DNA of 64,000 nucleotides, taken from an uncultured Pseudomonadota bacterium. GTDB taxonomy: Bacteria; Pseudomonadota; Gammaproteobacteria; Methylococcales; Methylomonadaceae. Where the stretch lies: the NCBI GenBank assembly GCA_903834465.1, contig CAILJB010000008.1, forward strand, positions 1-64,000, written 5' to 3'. How positions within the stretch are numbered: the first letter of the stretch is position 1; each line of letters opens with the position of its first letter. A program made the position numbers and the translations under genes. This document shows, piece by piece, positions 26,153 through 36,226 of this stretch. The notes under the pieces are model-generated. The model was not told the DNA's origin and made no database searches. It saw only the letters and a list, made by a program, of their open reading frames with translations.

Positions 26153-27139
26153 ATGGGTCAATCTTTACTCGAACAATTAAAAGGATTCACGGTTGTCGTT
26201 GCCGACACGGGTGACATTCAAGCAATTGAAGCGTTTACACCGCGCGATGCAACAACTAATCCATCGTTAATTACAGCGGCAGCGCAAATGCCACAATACC
26301 AAAGTATCGTTGACGATACTTTGAAAGGTGCGCGTGAATCGTTAGGCGCAGCGGCTGATGCGGCACAAGTAGTAACGCTAGCGTTTGATCGTTTAGCGGT
26401 TTCATTTGGTTTGAAAATTTTGCAAATTATTCCAGGTCGCGTTTCAACAGAAGTCGATGCACGTTTGTCATTCGATACGGATGCGTCAATTGCTAAAGGT
26501 CGTGAGTTAATTGCCCAATACGAAGAAGCGGGTATTTCGCGTGAACGTGTATTGATTAAAATTGCCGCAACATGGGAAGGTATTCAAGCTGCTGCGGTTT
26601 TGGAAAAAGAAGGTATTCACTGTAATTTAACGTTATTGTTTGGTTTACACCAAGCGATTGCGTGTGCTGAAAACGGCATTACATTGATTTCGCCTTTCGT
26701 GGGTCGCATTTTGGATTGGTACAAAAAAGATACGGGGACCGATTCTTACGCACCCGCCGAAGATCCAGGTGTATTATCAGTAACTGAAATTTACAACTAC
26801 TACAAAAAATTTGGTTATAAAACCGAAGTAATGGGTGCAAGTTTCCGTAACATTGGTGAAATCACTGAATTAGCAGGTAGCGATTTATTGACAATTGCAC
26901 CATCATTGCTTGACGAATTGCAAAAAACTGAAGGCGATTTGCCACGCAAGTTGACACCTGAAAATGCAGCCGCATCATCGATTGAAAAAATCAATGTCGA
27001 TAAAGCAACATTTGATCGTATGCACGCTGAAAACCGTATGGCTACTGATAAATTAGCTGAAGGTATCGATGGTTTTGCTAAAGCTCTCGTAGTATTAGAA
27101 ACATTATTAGCAGATCGTTTGGCTGTTTTGGAAGCATAA
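26153..27139 (+). CDS. tal: Transaldolase
   Basis: Transfers a dihydroxyacetone unit in the pentose phosphate and RuMP regeneration pathways. The 328 residues fit the TalB-type subfamily: ATTNPSLI at the N-terminal strand, the Schiff-base Lys in [12 protein letters not shown] (about K132), CNLTLLF and [12 protein letters not shown]. Last gene of the RuMP cluster, 39 bases after the repeat protein, and closed by a strong bidirectional terminator. Confidence 0.97.
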   Translation: MGQSLLEQLKGFTVVVADTGDIQAIEAFTPRDATTNPSLITAAAQMPQYQSIVDDTLKGARESLGAAADAAQVVTLAFDRLAVSFGLKILQIIPGRVSTEVDARLSFDTDASIAKGRELIAQYEEAGISRERVLIKIAATWEGIQAAAVLEKEGIHCNLTLLFGLHQAIACAENGITLISPFVGRILDWYKKDTGTDSYAPAEDPGVLSVTEIYNYYKKFGYKTEVMGASFRNIGEITELAGSDLLTIAPSLLDELQKTEGDLPRKLTPENAAASSIEKINVDKATFDRMHAENRMATDKLAEGIDGFAKALVVLETLLADRLAVLEA

Positions 27140-27151
27140 TTTTCCTAACGT

Positions 27152-27191
27152 AAAAAAACCACGCAAGGATTTTTATCCTGCGTGGTTTTTT
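27152..27191. terminator. Bidirectional terminator between tal and hda
   Basis: AAACCACGCAAGGAT / ATCCTGCGTGGTTT with one bulged base, a four-base loop, an A tract on the left and a T tract on the right. It serves tal (plus) and hda (minus), which converge here. Confidence 0.88.
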
Positions 27192-27205
27192 ATTGTGCCG
27201 AGTTT

Positions 27206-27904
27206 TTAAAATTCAGCGTTAAATAAGCGTTTTAAAAATGGTACGGTTAATTTTCGTTTCGCTGCCAAAGAAGCGCGGTCTAATTTATCTAATAAATGCC
27301 ACAATCCATCTAATTCGGATTGATGTTGAATCATTAAAAATCGTCCAACTTGTGGCGAAATTTCAAAGCCCATCGCGTCTGCTTTGAAAATCAACGCATC
27401 AATACTATGCGTATTTACCAGCGTTTTGAGTTGTAACATCAATCCCCAACTTAAACGTGTTTTTAAATCGGGCGTTTTAATCGTCATATAATTTGGCAAA
27501 CAAGTGGCTGAAATAATGAGCTGATGCCCACGATCATAATGTCGCTGCATAAATTCACACAACGCCTGTTCCCATTTTTCCTGACCCACAATCCAATCTA
27601 CATTGTCTAAACACACGACATCGTAATCGTCCAATCCCATTAGAATAGCCGGGCGATGACGACGATAACGCGACAAATCAAAATAAAAAGATTGCCGTTC
27701 ATGCTGTTGTGCGTAGTGGCAACAGGCTTGTAATAAGTGACTTTTACCTTGACCTGATTTCCCCCACAGAAAAATTTGTTGTGCGCCATTTCCTAAAACG
27801 CATTGTTTTAAATCTTTAACAATCGGCTCATTTTCACCGGCAAAAAAATCATCAAACGTTTGATTTGCACGAAATTCAAAATGTAGGGGGAATTGTTCAG
27901 GCAT
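27206..27904 (-). CDS. hda: DnaA regulatory inactivator Hda
   Basis: Hda binds the DNA-loaded sliding clamp and triggers hydrolysis of DnaA-bound ATP after initiation. From ATG 27904 it is 232 residues, matching E. coli (233). Features: DDFFAGEN at the N-terminus, Walker A WGKSGQGKSH, a Walker B-like VVCLDNVD and the DnaA-type sensor region. Its start overlaps the DUF2069 gene by 8 bases. The gene order arsC-DUF2069-hda is a recognised gammaproteobacterial arrangement. The clamp-binding motif near MPEQFPLHF (QFPLHF) is present at the N-terminus. Confidence 0.92.
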   Translation of the reverse strand: MPEQFPLHFEFRANQTFDDFFAGENEPIVKDLKQCVLGNGAQQIFLWGKSGQGKSHLLQACCHYAQQHERQSFYFDLSRYRRHRPAILMGLDDYDVVCLDNVDWIVGQEKWEQALCEFMQRHYDRGHQLIISATCLPNYMTIKTPDLKTRLSWGLMLQLKTLVNTHSIDALIFKADAMGFEISPQVGRFLMIQHQSELDGLWHLLDKLDRASLAAKRKLTVPFLKRLFNAEF

Positions 27905-28262
27905 GAGGAGGAGTGTGACCAAGCGCACGGACATAAAATGCCGCACCAAAAAAAAGTTGCAGACTTAAAAATACTTCCAATGCGGCATAGCCGCGTTCAT
28001 CGGCATTAGCGTAGCATTCAATCGCGCCTTGTATAAAATAAAACAAACTAAGATATGCTATCCATGCACAACTCTTTTTATCGCCATCAAGCATTCCGCG
28101 TAATGGGATTAATAACGGTGTGACATTGAGCAATAAAAGTAAAGCGATGGAAAAACGAGTGGACGGTGCTAAAACGGTATGCCAAAGCATGAGTAAACTA
28201 AACAAGCCTAAAAAGGCACTCAATGCTAACCAATAATAATGCGTCGTTTTTAAATGCGGCAT
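27897..28262 (-). CDS. DUF2069 integral membrane protein
   Basis: A 121-residue protein with about four membrane helices (YYWLALSAFLGLFSLLML, FSIALLLLLNVTPLLI, WIAYLSLFYFIQGAIE, ALEVFLSLQLFFGAAFY). The motif PLLIPLRGMLDG is typical of DUF2069, whose members sit between an arsC-like gene and hda in gammaproteobacteria. Biochemical role unknown. Its ATG overlaps the arsC stop by one base (TAATG) and its end overlaps hda. Confidence 0.85.
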   Translation of the reverse strand: MPHLKTTHYYWLALSAFLGLFSLLMLWHTVLAPSTRFSIALLLLLNVTPLLIPLRGMLDGDKKSCAWIAYLSLFYFIQGAIECYANADERGYAALEVFLSLQLFFGAAFYVRALGHTPPHA

Positions 28263-28609
28263 TATAACAACGCTAACACATTTTCAGGTGGACGACCAAT
28301 CACTGCTTTCGTTTTAGTGACAGCAATGGGTCGTTCGAGCAAACGCGGATGTTTAACAATCGCTTGCAATAAATCTTGCCGCGTCAAATTTTCATTGGCT
28401 AAATTTTCGGTTTGATATTCTGTTTCGCCATGACGCAGAAATTGACGTGGTTCTAAATGTAGTTTCTGCGCCAATGCTTCCAATTCAGCAAGTGTTAATG
28501 GCGTTTTTAAATAATCAATAATCAACACGTCAACGCCGTTTTCTTGTAACAACGTTAACGTTTGCCGAGATTTGCTGCATTGCGGATTGTGATAAAGCGT
28601 AATGGTCAT
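28262..28609 (-). CDS. arsC: ArsC/YfgD-family arsenate reductase-like protein
   Basis: A 115-residue thioredoxin-fold protein with the ArsC signature: NPQCSKSRQTL (catalytic Cys11), the region IIDYLKTPLT, and KTKAVIGRPPENVLALL at the C-terminus. The family reduces arsenate with glutathione/glutaredoxin. No arsR or arsB is nearby; the ftsH-arsC-DUF2069-hda context instead matches E. coli yfgD beside hda, whose true substrate is less certain. It starts 2 bases after the ftsH stop. Confidence 0.88.
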   Translation of the reverse strand: MTITLYHNPQCSKSRQTLTLLQENGVDVLIIDYLKTPLTLAELEALAQKLHLEPRQFLRHGETEYQTENLANENLTRQDLLQAIVKHPRLLERPIAVTKTKAVIGRPPENVLALL

Positions 28610-28611
28610 GT

Positions 28612-30456
28612 TTAGGCTGCTTTTGTTTCTGCAATAGGGTCTGGAAATTCAGGATGCGGCAAAGGTTCTTTACCTACCATAAGTGCGTCGATTTGAATTT
28701 TATCGATGGTTTCCCATTTCATCAACGCTTTTGCCATGTTGTGCAAAATACTGATGTTATCTTGCAAAATCTTTTCGGCACGTTGGTAATTAGCATCAAT
28801 CACGGCGCGAATTTCCTCGTCAATTTGTTGTGAAACTAATTCAGAAACTTTGCTGCCTTTTGCCGCATAACCCATAAAGGGTTGACCGCCTTCTTCGCCA
28901 TACACCATTGTGCCTAACTTTTCCGAAAAGCCCCAGCGTGTCACCATGTTGCGTGCCAATTCGGTCGCGCGTTCAATGTCGTTTGATGCGCCGGTTGTGA
29001 CGCGATCACCACCATAAATCATCAATTCTGCAATCCTACCACCAAATAAACTGGCGATTTGGCTTTCTAATTTACGTTTGCTTGCGCTGTATTGATCTTG
29101 TTCAGGTAAAAACATCGTAATGCCTAACGCTCTTCCGCGTGGCATAATGCTAACTTTATAAACGGCATCGTGTTCAGGCGATAATTGCCCTACGATACAA
29201 TGTCCGGCTTCGTGGTAGGCTGTGAGCAATTTATCTTCTTCGGTCATGACCATCGTGCGTTTTTCTGCGCCCATCAAAATTTTATCTTTCGCTTTTTCGA
29301 GGTCGCTCATGCTGACTTCTTTTTTATTGGAACGTGCTGCGAGCAATGCTGCTTCATTCACAATATTGGCTAAATCCGCACCTGAAAAACCCGGTGTGCC
29401 ACGCGCTAAATCGTACAATACAACATCTGCGGCAGCGGGAACTTTCTTGATATGTACATTTAAAATTTGTTCGCGTCCACGCACGTCGGGCAAGCCAACA
29501 TTGACTTGACGATCAAAACGACCGGGACGTAAAAGGGCTTTATCAAGTACATCGGCACGATTTGTCGCGGCAATGACAATCACGCCTTCATTGCCATTAA
29601 AACCATCCATTTCAACGAGTAATTGGTTTAAAGTTTGTTCACGTTCGTCATTGCCGCCGCCCATTCCCACGCCGCCACGTTGCCGTCCAACCGCATCGAT
29701 TTCGTCGATGAAAATAATACAAGGCGAATGTTCTTTAGCTTGTGCAAACATATCACGCACTCGTGATGCACCCACACCGACAAACATTTCGACAAAATCC
29801 GAGCCGGAAATACTGAAGAATTTAACGCCTGCTTCACCGGCAATAGCTTTTGCAATTAACGTTTTACCTGTTCCTGGAGGCCCTACCATTAAAATACCGC
29901 GTGGAATTTGTCCGCCAAGCACCTGAAACTTTTGTGGATCGGCGAGAAAATCGACCAATTCAGCCACATCTTCTTTTGCTTCTTCACAACCGGCAACATC
30001 AGCAAATTTAACTGTTAATTTATCTTCTTCGAGCATTCGCGCTTTGCTTTTGCCAAAGCCATTCGCACCATAACCGCCTTGGTTGCGACGCATATAGACA
30101 ACCCATACGATAATTAGTAGCAACATCGGAAACCAGGCGATGAAAATTTGCATGAGCATCGATTGTTGCTTTGGCACTTTGGTGCGAATTTGCACATCCG
30201 CTGCCAGTAAATCATCGATTAAATGCCCGTCACCAGGATTAAACGTTTCGTAATTCTCACCGTCTGAGGTGCGTAATTTAATGGTCTGACCAGAAATCTC
30301 GACGCGATCAACTTGTTTGTTTTTTACGCGCTCAATGAAATCCGAATACGCTAACGAATTATCAATCGGCGGCTCCATATTGATGCGTTCAAAAATGAAA
30401 TAACTCGCGCTGCTAATCGCAAGAATAAAGAAAATATGAACTAAATACTTTTTCAT
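28612..30456 (-). CDS. ftsH: ATP-dependent zinc metalloprotease FtsH
   Basis: Membrane AAA+ protease that degrades misfolded membrane proteins and regulators. Its 614 residues contain two transmembrane helices (about 5-21 and 103-121) around a periplasmic domain, Walker A GPPGTGKT, Walker B IIFIDEID, the pore-loop segment MFVGVGASR, the second region of homology ([20 protein letters not shown]), and the zinc site HEAGH with the distal acidic ligand region. It follows the YeeE-type genes by 34 bases and precedes arsC by 2, so it is part of a long minus-strand run. Confidence 0.97.
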   Translation of the reverse strand: MKKYLVHIFFILAISSASYFIFERINMEPPIDNSLAYSDFIERVKNKQVDRVEISGQTIKLRTSDGENYETFNPGDGHLIDDLLAADVQIRTKVPKQQSMLMQIFIAWFPMLLLIIVWVVYMRRNQGGYGANGFGKSKARMLEEDKLTVKFADVAGCEEAKEDVAELVDFLADPQKFQVLGGQIPRGILMVGPPGTGKTLIAKAIAGEAGVKFFSISGSDFVEMFVGVGASRVRDMFAQAKEHSPCIIFIDEIDAVGRQRGGVGMGGGNDEREQTLNQLLVEMDGFNGNEGVIVIAATNRADVLDKALLRPGRFDRQVNVGLPDVRGREQILNVHIKKVPAAADVVLYDLARGTPGFSGADLANIVNEAALLAARSNKKEVSMSDLEKAKDKILMGAEKRTMVMTEEDKLLTAYHEAGHCIVGQLSPEHDAVYKVSIMPRGRALGITMFLPEQDQYSASKRKLESQIASLFGGRIAELMIYGGDRVTTGASNDIERATELARNMVTRWGFSEKLGTMVYGEEGGQPFMGYAAKGSKVSELVSQQIDEEIRAVIDANYQRAEKILQDNISILHNMAKALMKWETIDKIQIDALMVGKEPLPHPEFPDPIAETKAA

Positions 30457-30490
30457 TGTGTCACGTCCTTAACCGATAGTGTGAAGTACA

Positions 30491-30910
30491 TTATTTTGTA
30501 TCGTGAAACCAGCTAAACAACATCATACCTGCGCCTAACGCAGCGGTAAATAAAAATGGTTCGAATTTCCCATCACCCAATGCGGCGAGTACCGCGCCAG
30601 GACAAAAACCTACTAATCCCCAGCCGATACCAAAGATTACCGCACCTAAAATTAGGCGATGATCAATTGGCGCATTCGTTTTAGGTAAATGGAATTGCGT
30701 ATCGCAAATTGGTTGTGTGCGTTTAAAAATAAAATGTTGCGCGGTTGCCAACGTAATTAACGCGCCTGCCATCACGAGTATCAAACTCGGATCCCAATTT
30801 CCTGTTACATCTAAAAATGCTAACACTTTATCAGGATTACTCATTTGTGAAAGACTCAAACCCACACCGAATAAAATGCCACAGAGCAGGGCTGCTAAAC
30901 TTTTTTTCAC
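30491..30910 (-). CDS. YeeE/YedE-family (DUF6691-type) membrane protein, second half
   Basis: About 139 residues with four hydrophobic segments (SLAALLCGILFGVGLSLS, ILVMAGALITLATAQHFIF, LILGAVIFGIGWGLVGFCPG, FLFTAALGAGMMLFSWF). GIGWGLVGFCPGAVLAALG is the conserved Cys-containing loop of YeeE/YedE sulfur-compound transporters. GTG 30910 is chosen: it overlaps the stop of the preceding gene (GTGA) and begins VKKSLAALL; upstream in-frame residues are not family-like. With its partner it makes up one split YeeE-type channel. Confidence 0.85.
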   Translation of the reverse strand: MKKSLAALLCGILFGVGLSLSQMSNPDKVLAFLDVTGNWDPSLILVMAGALITLATAQHFIFKRTQPICDTQFHLPKTNAPIDHRLILGAVIFGIGWGLVGFCPGAVLAALGDGKFEPFLFTAALGAGMMLFSWFHDTK

Positions 30911-31335
30911 GATGACATCCCTAATAAATGGCGCATAACGTAAACTGTCAAAATGGCAACTGACATAAACGTGACAGTTGCGGCAGCTGAACGCCATGAA
31001 AGCCGTGCTAAACCACATACCGCATGACCGCTTGTGCAACCATTTCCTAAGCGTGTGCCATAACCTACCAAAATACCCGAAACGACTAATACTAACGTTC
31101 CGCGTGAATAAGTGGCTGGCGCAGCCTGAAAAAAATGGTTAAACAATGCGGCGGCGACAATTAAACCGCCTAAAAAATACCATCGCCAATGCCTGTCGTT
31201 ATCTGTCGAGCTAAATGCCCCTGCAATCATGCCTGAAATACCCGCGATGCGCCCATTGAAAAACATCAATAACGCCGCTGATAAACCAATCAAGCCGCCA
31301 CCAAAAAATGCGGAATAAGGCGTAAAATTTTCCAT
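30907..31335 (-). CDS. YeeE/YedE-family membrane protein, first half
   Basis: A 142-residue membrane protein carrying the family motif GTRLGNGCTSGHAVCGLARLS, whose Cys is thought to pass thiosulfate or other reduced sulfur through the pore in YeeE-type transporters. Four hydrophobic helices are visible. It overlaps the second half gene by 4 bases. The pair lies directly behind gyrA (22 bases) and ahead of ftsH. Substrate is inferred from family only. Confidence 0.87.
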   Translation of the reverse strand: MENFTPYSAFFGGGLIGLSAALLMFFNGRIAGISGMIAGAFSSTDNDRHWRWYFLGGLIVAAALFNHFFQAAPATYSRGTLVLVVSGILVGYGTRLGNGCTSGHAVCGLARLSWRSAAATVTFMSVAILTVYVMRHLLGMSS

Positions 31336-31357
31336 ATCTTAGAATTCTAAATGGATT

Positions 31358-33976
31358 TTAATCTTCAACGACATCGTCAGTTTGAGTAGCCATAATTTCA
31401 TCACCCTCTGCAATGACTTCATTTGCCTCACCATCTTCAATTTCATCACTGGTTAATCCTGCGATACGATCAACCGCAACGACTTTTTCGTTCGTATCCA
31501 AACGAATTACGCGAACGCCTTGTGCGCTACGCCCGACAACAGAAATTTCTGCAATTCGGGTTCTTACTAACGTGCCGCCATCAGTGATAATCATGAGTTC
31601 GTCGGTATCATTTACAAGCAACGCGCCAACCACTGCACCGTTACGTTCTGAGGTTTGCATAGCAATAACGCCACTACCGCCACGACCTTGATGACGAAAT
31701 TTTTCAACTTCGGTGCGTTTGCCATAACCATTTTCACTAATTGTTAGCACCGCGCCTTCAGAGGCGATAATTAGCGAAATAACTTTTTCACCCGCCGTTA
31801 ATCTTAAGCCGCGAACACCTGCCGCGCCACGTCCCATTGACCGCACGTCGCCTTCATTGAAACGAATTGCTTTGCCGTTACTGCTAAATAACATGATGTT
31901 TTGTTGACCGTCAGTAATCGCCACGCCAATCAAGGTATCGTCTTCACGCAAATCAATGGCAATTTTGCCGCTGGTGCGTTGATAAGCGAATTCACTTAAC
32001 GGTGTTTTCTTAACTGTTCCAGCTGATGTTGCCATGAAGACAAATTTATTTTCGTCATAATCGCGCGTTGGTAAGAAGGCATTGATTTTTTCGCCTTCTT
32101 CCAAGGGTAATAAATTCACAAACGGTTTTCCGCGTGAGGCGCGGCTGGCAATCGGCAATTGATACACTTTTAGCGCGTAGACTTTACCTTTTGATGAAAA
32201 ACATAAAATCGTATCGTGCGTGCAAGCAATCACGATTTGATCGATAAAATCATCTTCTTTTGTTGCCGTTGCGGATTTACCGCGTCCACCACGATGTTGT
32301 GCTTGGTAATCGCTCAATGGTTGCGCTTTCACATAACCTTCGTGCGAAACGGTGACCACCATATCTTCTTCGGTGATTAAATCTTCGTCAGACAAATCCG
32401 ATTGGTTAATCATGATTTCGGTACGACGTGGCTCGCTGTATTGTTCTCTAATAGCCACTAATTCTTCACGAATCACCGCCATTAAACGTAAGTCATCGCC
32501 CAAAATGTGTAAATAAAAAGCAATTTGTTCCAGTAATTGCGTGTATTCGTTGACAATTTTATCTTGTTCCAAACCAGTTAAACGGTGTAAGCGTAATTCT
32601 AAAATCGCTTGGGCTTGCGCTTCGGATAAACGATAAACATCACCGGCTAATCCATAAATATCGGGTAAATTTTCAGGACGCGAATCACCAGCATTGGTAC
32701 GTTCAATAAGTGATAAAACCAAGCCAGCCGCCCATTGTGTGGCTAATAAATTTTCTTTCGCTTCAGCAGGATTTTTCGCGGCTTTGATTAAATCAATCAT
32801 GGCATTGATATTCGCCAACGCAATCGCTAGACCTTCTAAAATATGGGCGCGTTCACGCGCTTTGCGTAATAAATACACGGTGCGGCGCGTAACAATTTCG
32901 CGGCGATGATTGATAAATGCGGCAAGAATTTCTTTTAAATTTAAACAATACGGACGACCTTCAAGAATCGCTACCATATTGATACCAAACACCGTTTGGA
33001 ATTGGGTTTGTTTGTAGAGATTATTTAAGACAACGTCGGCAACTTCGCCGCGTTTTAATTCAATCACCATCCGCATACCATCTTTATCGGATTCATCGCG
33101 CAAACCAGAAATCCCTTCGAGTTTACCTTCTTTAATCAATTCGGCGATTTTTTCAAGTAATCGTGCTTTGTTGACTTGATAAGGTAATTCGGTGGTGACA
33201 ATAGCTTGACGCGAACTGTCGCCGATATTTTCGAAATGACAGCGAGCGCGGAGATAAATTTTGCCGCGTCCGGTTTCATACGCATGACGAATTCCCATCG
33301 CGCCGTTAATAAAACCGGCTGTTGGAAAATCAGGACCATGAATGTGCGTCATTAAATCGTCAATGGTTGAATCAGGTTCGTCGATTAACGCTAAACAGGC
33401 TCTCACCACTTCATTTAAATTATGCGGTGGAATATTCGTTGCCATGCCAACAGCGATACCTGAAGAACCGTTAATCAGTAGAATTGGTATGCGTGTTGGT
33501 AAAACAGATGGTTCAGATTCAGATTCGTCATAATTAGGCGTGAAATCGACGGTTTCTTTATCTAAATCTGCCAGCATTTCGTGAGCAATTTTTGCCATCC
33601 GTACTTCGGTATAACGCATTGCTGCTGGTGAATCACCATCAACGCTACCAAAATTACCTTGTCCATCAATTAACATGTGGCGCATCGAAAAAGGCTGCGC
33701 CATACGAACCATCGTATCGTAAACCGCTGTATCACCGTGTGGATGATATTTACCGATTACGTCACCGACCACACGCGCCGATTTTTTATAGGCTTTATTA
33801 AAATCGTTGCCAAGTTCGCTCATCGCATAAAGCACCCGCCGATGTACAGGTTTCAGACCATCGCGTACATCAGGCAACGCTCGACCAACAATCACGCTCA
33901 TGGCGTAATCAAGATAGGATTGCTTCATCTCGTCTTCGAGATTAACCGGAATAATTTCTTTAGCGAAGTTTGACAT
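31358..33976 (-). CDS. gyrA: DNA gyrase subunit A
   Basis: Breakage-reunion subunit of DNA gyrase, 872 residues. Visible are the N-terminal start [31 protein letters not shown], the quinolone-region segment [12 protein letters not shown], the catalytic Tyr in AMRYTEVRM, and six C-terminal beta-pinwheel repeats with the GyrA box-like [10 protein letters not shown]. The position equivalent to E. coli Ser83 is Thr, a residue found naturally in many species. The acidic tail (DDVVED) is usual. Candidate -10 TATAAT at 34088-34093. Confidence 0.98.
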   Translation of the reverse strand: MSNFAKEIIPVNLEDEMKQSYLDYAMSVIVGRALPDVRDGLKPVHRRVLYAMSELGNDFNKAYKKSARVVGDVIGKYHPHGDTAVYDTMVRMAQPFSMRHMLIDGQGNFGSVDGDSPAAMRYTEVRMAKIAHEMLADLDKETVDFTPNYDESESEPSVLPTRIPILLINGSSGIAVGMATNIPPHNLNEVVRACLALIDEPDSTIDDLMTHIHGPDFPTAGFINGAMGIRHAYETGRGKIYLRARCHFENIGDSSRQAIVTTELPYQVNKARLLEKIAELIKEGKLEGISGLRDESDKDGMRMVIELKRGEVADVVLNNLYKQTQFQTVFGINMVAILEGRPYCLNLKEILAAFINHRREIVTRRTVYLLRKARERAHILEGLAIALANINAMIDLIKAAKNPAEAKENLLATQWAAGLVLSLIERTNAGDSRPENLPDIYGLAGDVYRLSEAQAQAILELRLHRLTGLEQDKIVNEYTQLLEQIAFYLHILGDDLRLMAVIREELVAIREQYSEPRRTEIMINQSDLSDEDLITEEDMVVTVSHEGYVKAQPLSDYQAQHRGGRGKSATATKEDDFIDQIVIACTHDTILCFSSKGKVYALKVYQLPIASRASRGKPFVNLLPLEEGEKINAFLPTRDYDENKFVFMATSAGTVKKTPLSEFAYQRTSGKIAIDLREDDTLIGVAITDGQQNIMLFSSNGKAIRFNEGDVRSMGRGAAGVRGLRLTAGEKVISLIIASEGAVLTISENGYGKRTEVEKFRHQGRGGSGVIAMQTSERNGAVVGALLVNDTDELMIITDGGTLVRTRIAEISVVGRSAQGVRVIRLDTNEKVVAVDRIAGLTSDEIEDGEANEVIAEGDEIMATQTDDVVED

Positions 33977-34087
33977 GATTCTCTTTAAAAAAAGCGTTGT
34001 GGAATTTTAAGGTTCAACAAAAATGGTTTGGGTGAGCACTGTGGAATACTTTGTGCTTGTATCACAGTGTCATGAAATGACGGCAAA

Positions 34088-34093
34088 ATTATA
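34088..34093 (-). promoter_or_regulatory. Candidate -10 box of gyrA
   Basis: TATAAT on the minus strand, preceded by TTGT in the extended -10 area, 112 bases upstream of the gyrA start. No good -35 hexamer is visible at the expected distance. Confidence 0.4.
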
Positions 34094-34143
34094 ACAAATT
34101 ATGCGCCTTACGTTTAGGCGGATTTTTCTTTGCTGCGTAACAA

Positions 34144-34173
34144 TTGTGGTGTAAATTCGGTTTGCCGTATAAA
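34144..34173 (+). promoter_or_regulatory. Candidate promoter of the chemosensory cluster
   Basis: TTGTGG (34144-34149), 18-base spacer, TATAAA (34168-34173), about 120 bases upstream of the first receptor gene. The next co-directional genes follow with short gaps, so this could drive the operon from 34292 onward. Confidence 0.4.
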
Positions 34174-34291
34174 AACTTATTAAAACGAGGGTGATTTATT
34201 TTAATCATTTCGTTTTCGGTCGATACCTCCTGCGTTACAACGTTGAAAGCAGTTTTTATTTTTCACTTTAAATTAAACAAAGGTAACTCCT

Positions 34292-36211
34292 ATGGCACTC
34301 ATTAAAAAACCAACAAATGCCGCAGCTCCAGCAAATGCCCTACGTTCGAGTTCAGCTGCTTCGTCACATGATGTTGAAGCCCAACGCAAAAAAGCCCGCA
34401 CTTTCGCAAAACAACAGCAAGCCGCCGAACGTATCGCGGCAGCCGCATCTGAATTAGCTTCTAGCGTTACAGAAACCGCTGCGTCAACCCGTGAATTAAA
34501 ACGTAACGGTGAACAAATTGCTGTCGCCGCAAAACAAGCCGCAAACAATTCGGAACAAGTTCTAAAATCGTGTTTAGACGCAATGGTCATGATTGAGGGG
34601 GCAGTTGTCGATTCAGCACAAGCACGCGAACGAGGCAATGCCTTAAAACAGGTGCTGACTACTTTGAGTGGTAATGTCACGTTATCAATCAATGCCACTA
34701 GAGATGTGGCGTTACGTCAAACGAATTCGGTAAAAGTAATTTCCGACTTAGAAGTTCAAGCTGAAAACATTGGTCAAATCGTGAAAGCCGTTGGACGTAT
34801 TGCCGACCAAACGAATTTACTCGCTTTAAACGCGGCGATTGAAGCGGCTCGCGCGGGGATGCACGGTAAAGGCTTTGCGGTGGTTGCGGATGAAGTTCGC
34901 ACTTTGGCTGAAATTTCTGAAAAAAGCGCGAAAGAAATCCAAGAATTGGTTAGTCAATTCCAATCAGAAGTGAAACGTTGTGCGGAATTGGTGAAATTAT
35001 CTTCAGAAACTGCATCCGGTGCAGCCAATAAAGGTGATGGCATTACAGAAGGTTTAAGCAGTATTCAAACGCAGTCAATCGAAGTGGCTAAAGCCGCGCA
35101 AGATGTTTTCGATGCAGCAAGTGAAGCAAAACAACGCGTTACGGGTATTCAAAAAAATGCTGAAACTGCTTCGGCGGCATCTGTACAACAAACCGCTTCG
35201 GTTGACTGGGCGGTGAAAACGTTAGATGAACAAGCAAGTGCGATGGTACAAATCGAAGCGGCTGTACAGGATTTAGCCAATACGGCTGAAGATTTAAAAA
35301 CATCGAGCGACATCTCAAAAAGTTCTGAAGAAGTGGCTGCCGCTGCTGAGGAATTATCATCTAGTGTTAATGAAATTAGCGCGGTGTCAACGCAACTTGT
35401 CGGGGCAATCGACGAAATGCGTAAAGCAGGTGAACAGCAATTTGAAGCCGCTAAACAAGCCGCTGAGGCATTAGTTGTTGTAAAAGGTAACGCCGATACG
35501 GCTGAATTGCGTGCAAAAGAAGGTGAACAAGCTATTTCATCTATGCGTGATCAATTCACTGAAGTCTGTACGATGATGGAAGGCTTAATTTCGGAAGTTA
35601 TCGTAGCTTGTGAGCAAACTGATAAAGGTCGGGAACTGACCGTCGCTTTAGCCTCGATTGCGCGTAAGGTCGAAAAAATTGTGGATGCAATTTCAACGGT
35701 ATCTGTGCAAACCAATATGTTAGCTGTAAACGGTTCAATTGAAGCGGCGCGTGCCGGTGAATTTGGAAAAGGATTCGTGGTCGTTAGCACAGATATTCGT
35801 AATTTAGCGCAAGATTCCTCAGAAAACGCAGAACGCATCAAAGATATGGTACGCGATGTGCAGGAACAAGTTGTCACTGCCCGTTCAGATTTGGCAGGTA
35901 ATATCAGTATTGCAGTTGCTGAAACAGAAAAAGTAAAAGTATTAATCAGTGGTTTTGGCAGCATTATCAGTGAAATCGATGGTTTGTTGACCAATGCACA
36001 AAACATTATTGTTCAAGCAACCAAAGTAAATGAAGGCGTAGTGAGTGTGACTTACACCGCAGGTCAAGTAAATGAAGCGTCAGGTGCTGTAGCAAGTGCG
36101 GTTGCTGAAGCCTCAACGTCTGCAAAACAACAAGCTCAAGGTACGGCAGAATTGGCTGAAGCAATCGAAGAAATTGCCTCTTTAGCAGACGAATTGCAAA
36201 ACAACGCCTGA
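34292..36211 (+). CDS. Soluble chemoreceptor with two MCP signalling tips
   Basis: A 639-residue helical protein without signal peptide, membrane segment or recognisable ligand domain. It contains two MCP signalling hairpin tips: a canonical one at about 165-205 ([34 protein letters not shown]) and a diverged one at about 465-507 ([35 protein letters not shown]). The 300 residues between them are typical coiled-coil ([16 protein letters not shown]). Normally a receptor subunit has one tip that contacts CheA and CheW. First gene of the chemosensory operon, with a triple-CheW gene 15 bases later. A fused or duplicated receptor is the likely origin. Confidence 0.85.
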   Translation: MALIKKPTNAAAPANALRSSSAASSHDVEAQRKKARTFAKQQQAAERIAAAASELASSVTETAASTRELKRNGEQIAVAAKQAANNSEQVLKSCLDAMVMIEGAVVDSAQARERGNALKQVLTTLSGNVTLSINATRDVALRQTNSVKVISDLEVQAENIGQIVKAVGRIADQTNLLALNAAIEAARAGMHGKGFAVVADEVRTLAEISEKSAKEIQELVSQFQSEVKRCAELVKLSSETASGAANKGDGITEGLSSIQTQSIEVAKAAQDVFDAASEAKQRVTGIQKNAETASAASVQQTASVDWAVKTLDEQASAMVQIEAAVQDLANTAEDLKTSSDISKSSEEVAAAAEELSSSVNEISAVSTQLVGAIDEMRKAGEQQFEAAKQAAEALVVVKGNADTAELRAKEGEQAISSMRDQFTEVCTMMEGLISEVIVACEQTDKGRELTVALASIARKVEKIVDAISTVSVQTNMLAVNGSIEAARAGEFGKGFVVVSTDIRNLAQDSSENAERIKDMVRDVQEQVVTARSDLAGNISIAVAETEKVKVLISGFGSIISEIDGLLTNAQNIIVQATKVNEGVVSVTYTAGQVNEASGAVASAVAEASTSAKQQAQGTAELAEAIEEIASLADELQNNA

Positions 36212-36226
36212 TAAAGGGGGAATGTT

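Larger units (their letters stand above)
33977..34291. other. Divergent intergenic region gyrA / chemosensory cluster
   Basis: A 315-base gap with no convincing coding sequence. It holds a TATAAT box for gyrA on the minus strand (34088-34093), a plus-strand promoter candidate (34144-34173) and, just before the receptor gene, a ribosome site AGGTAA. The intervening sequence is A/T-rich; no long inverted repeat was seen. Confidence 0.6.

Noticed and set aside
28262-28609. arsC as evidence of an arsenic-resistance operon
   Set aside because: No arsR, arsB or acr3 gene is near; the context is the yfgD-hda housekeeping arrangement.
31358-33976. Thr at the GyrA position equivalent to Ser83 as a quinolone-resistance mutation
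   Set aside because: Thr occurs naturally at this site in many species; sequence alone gives no sign of recent selection.
34273-34698. 141-codon frame antisense to the double-tip receptor
   Set aside because: It is a composition shadow of the Ala/Ser-rich receptor coding sequence, with no ribosome site or family pattern.
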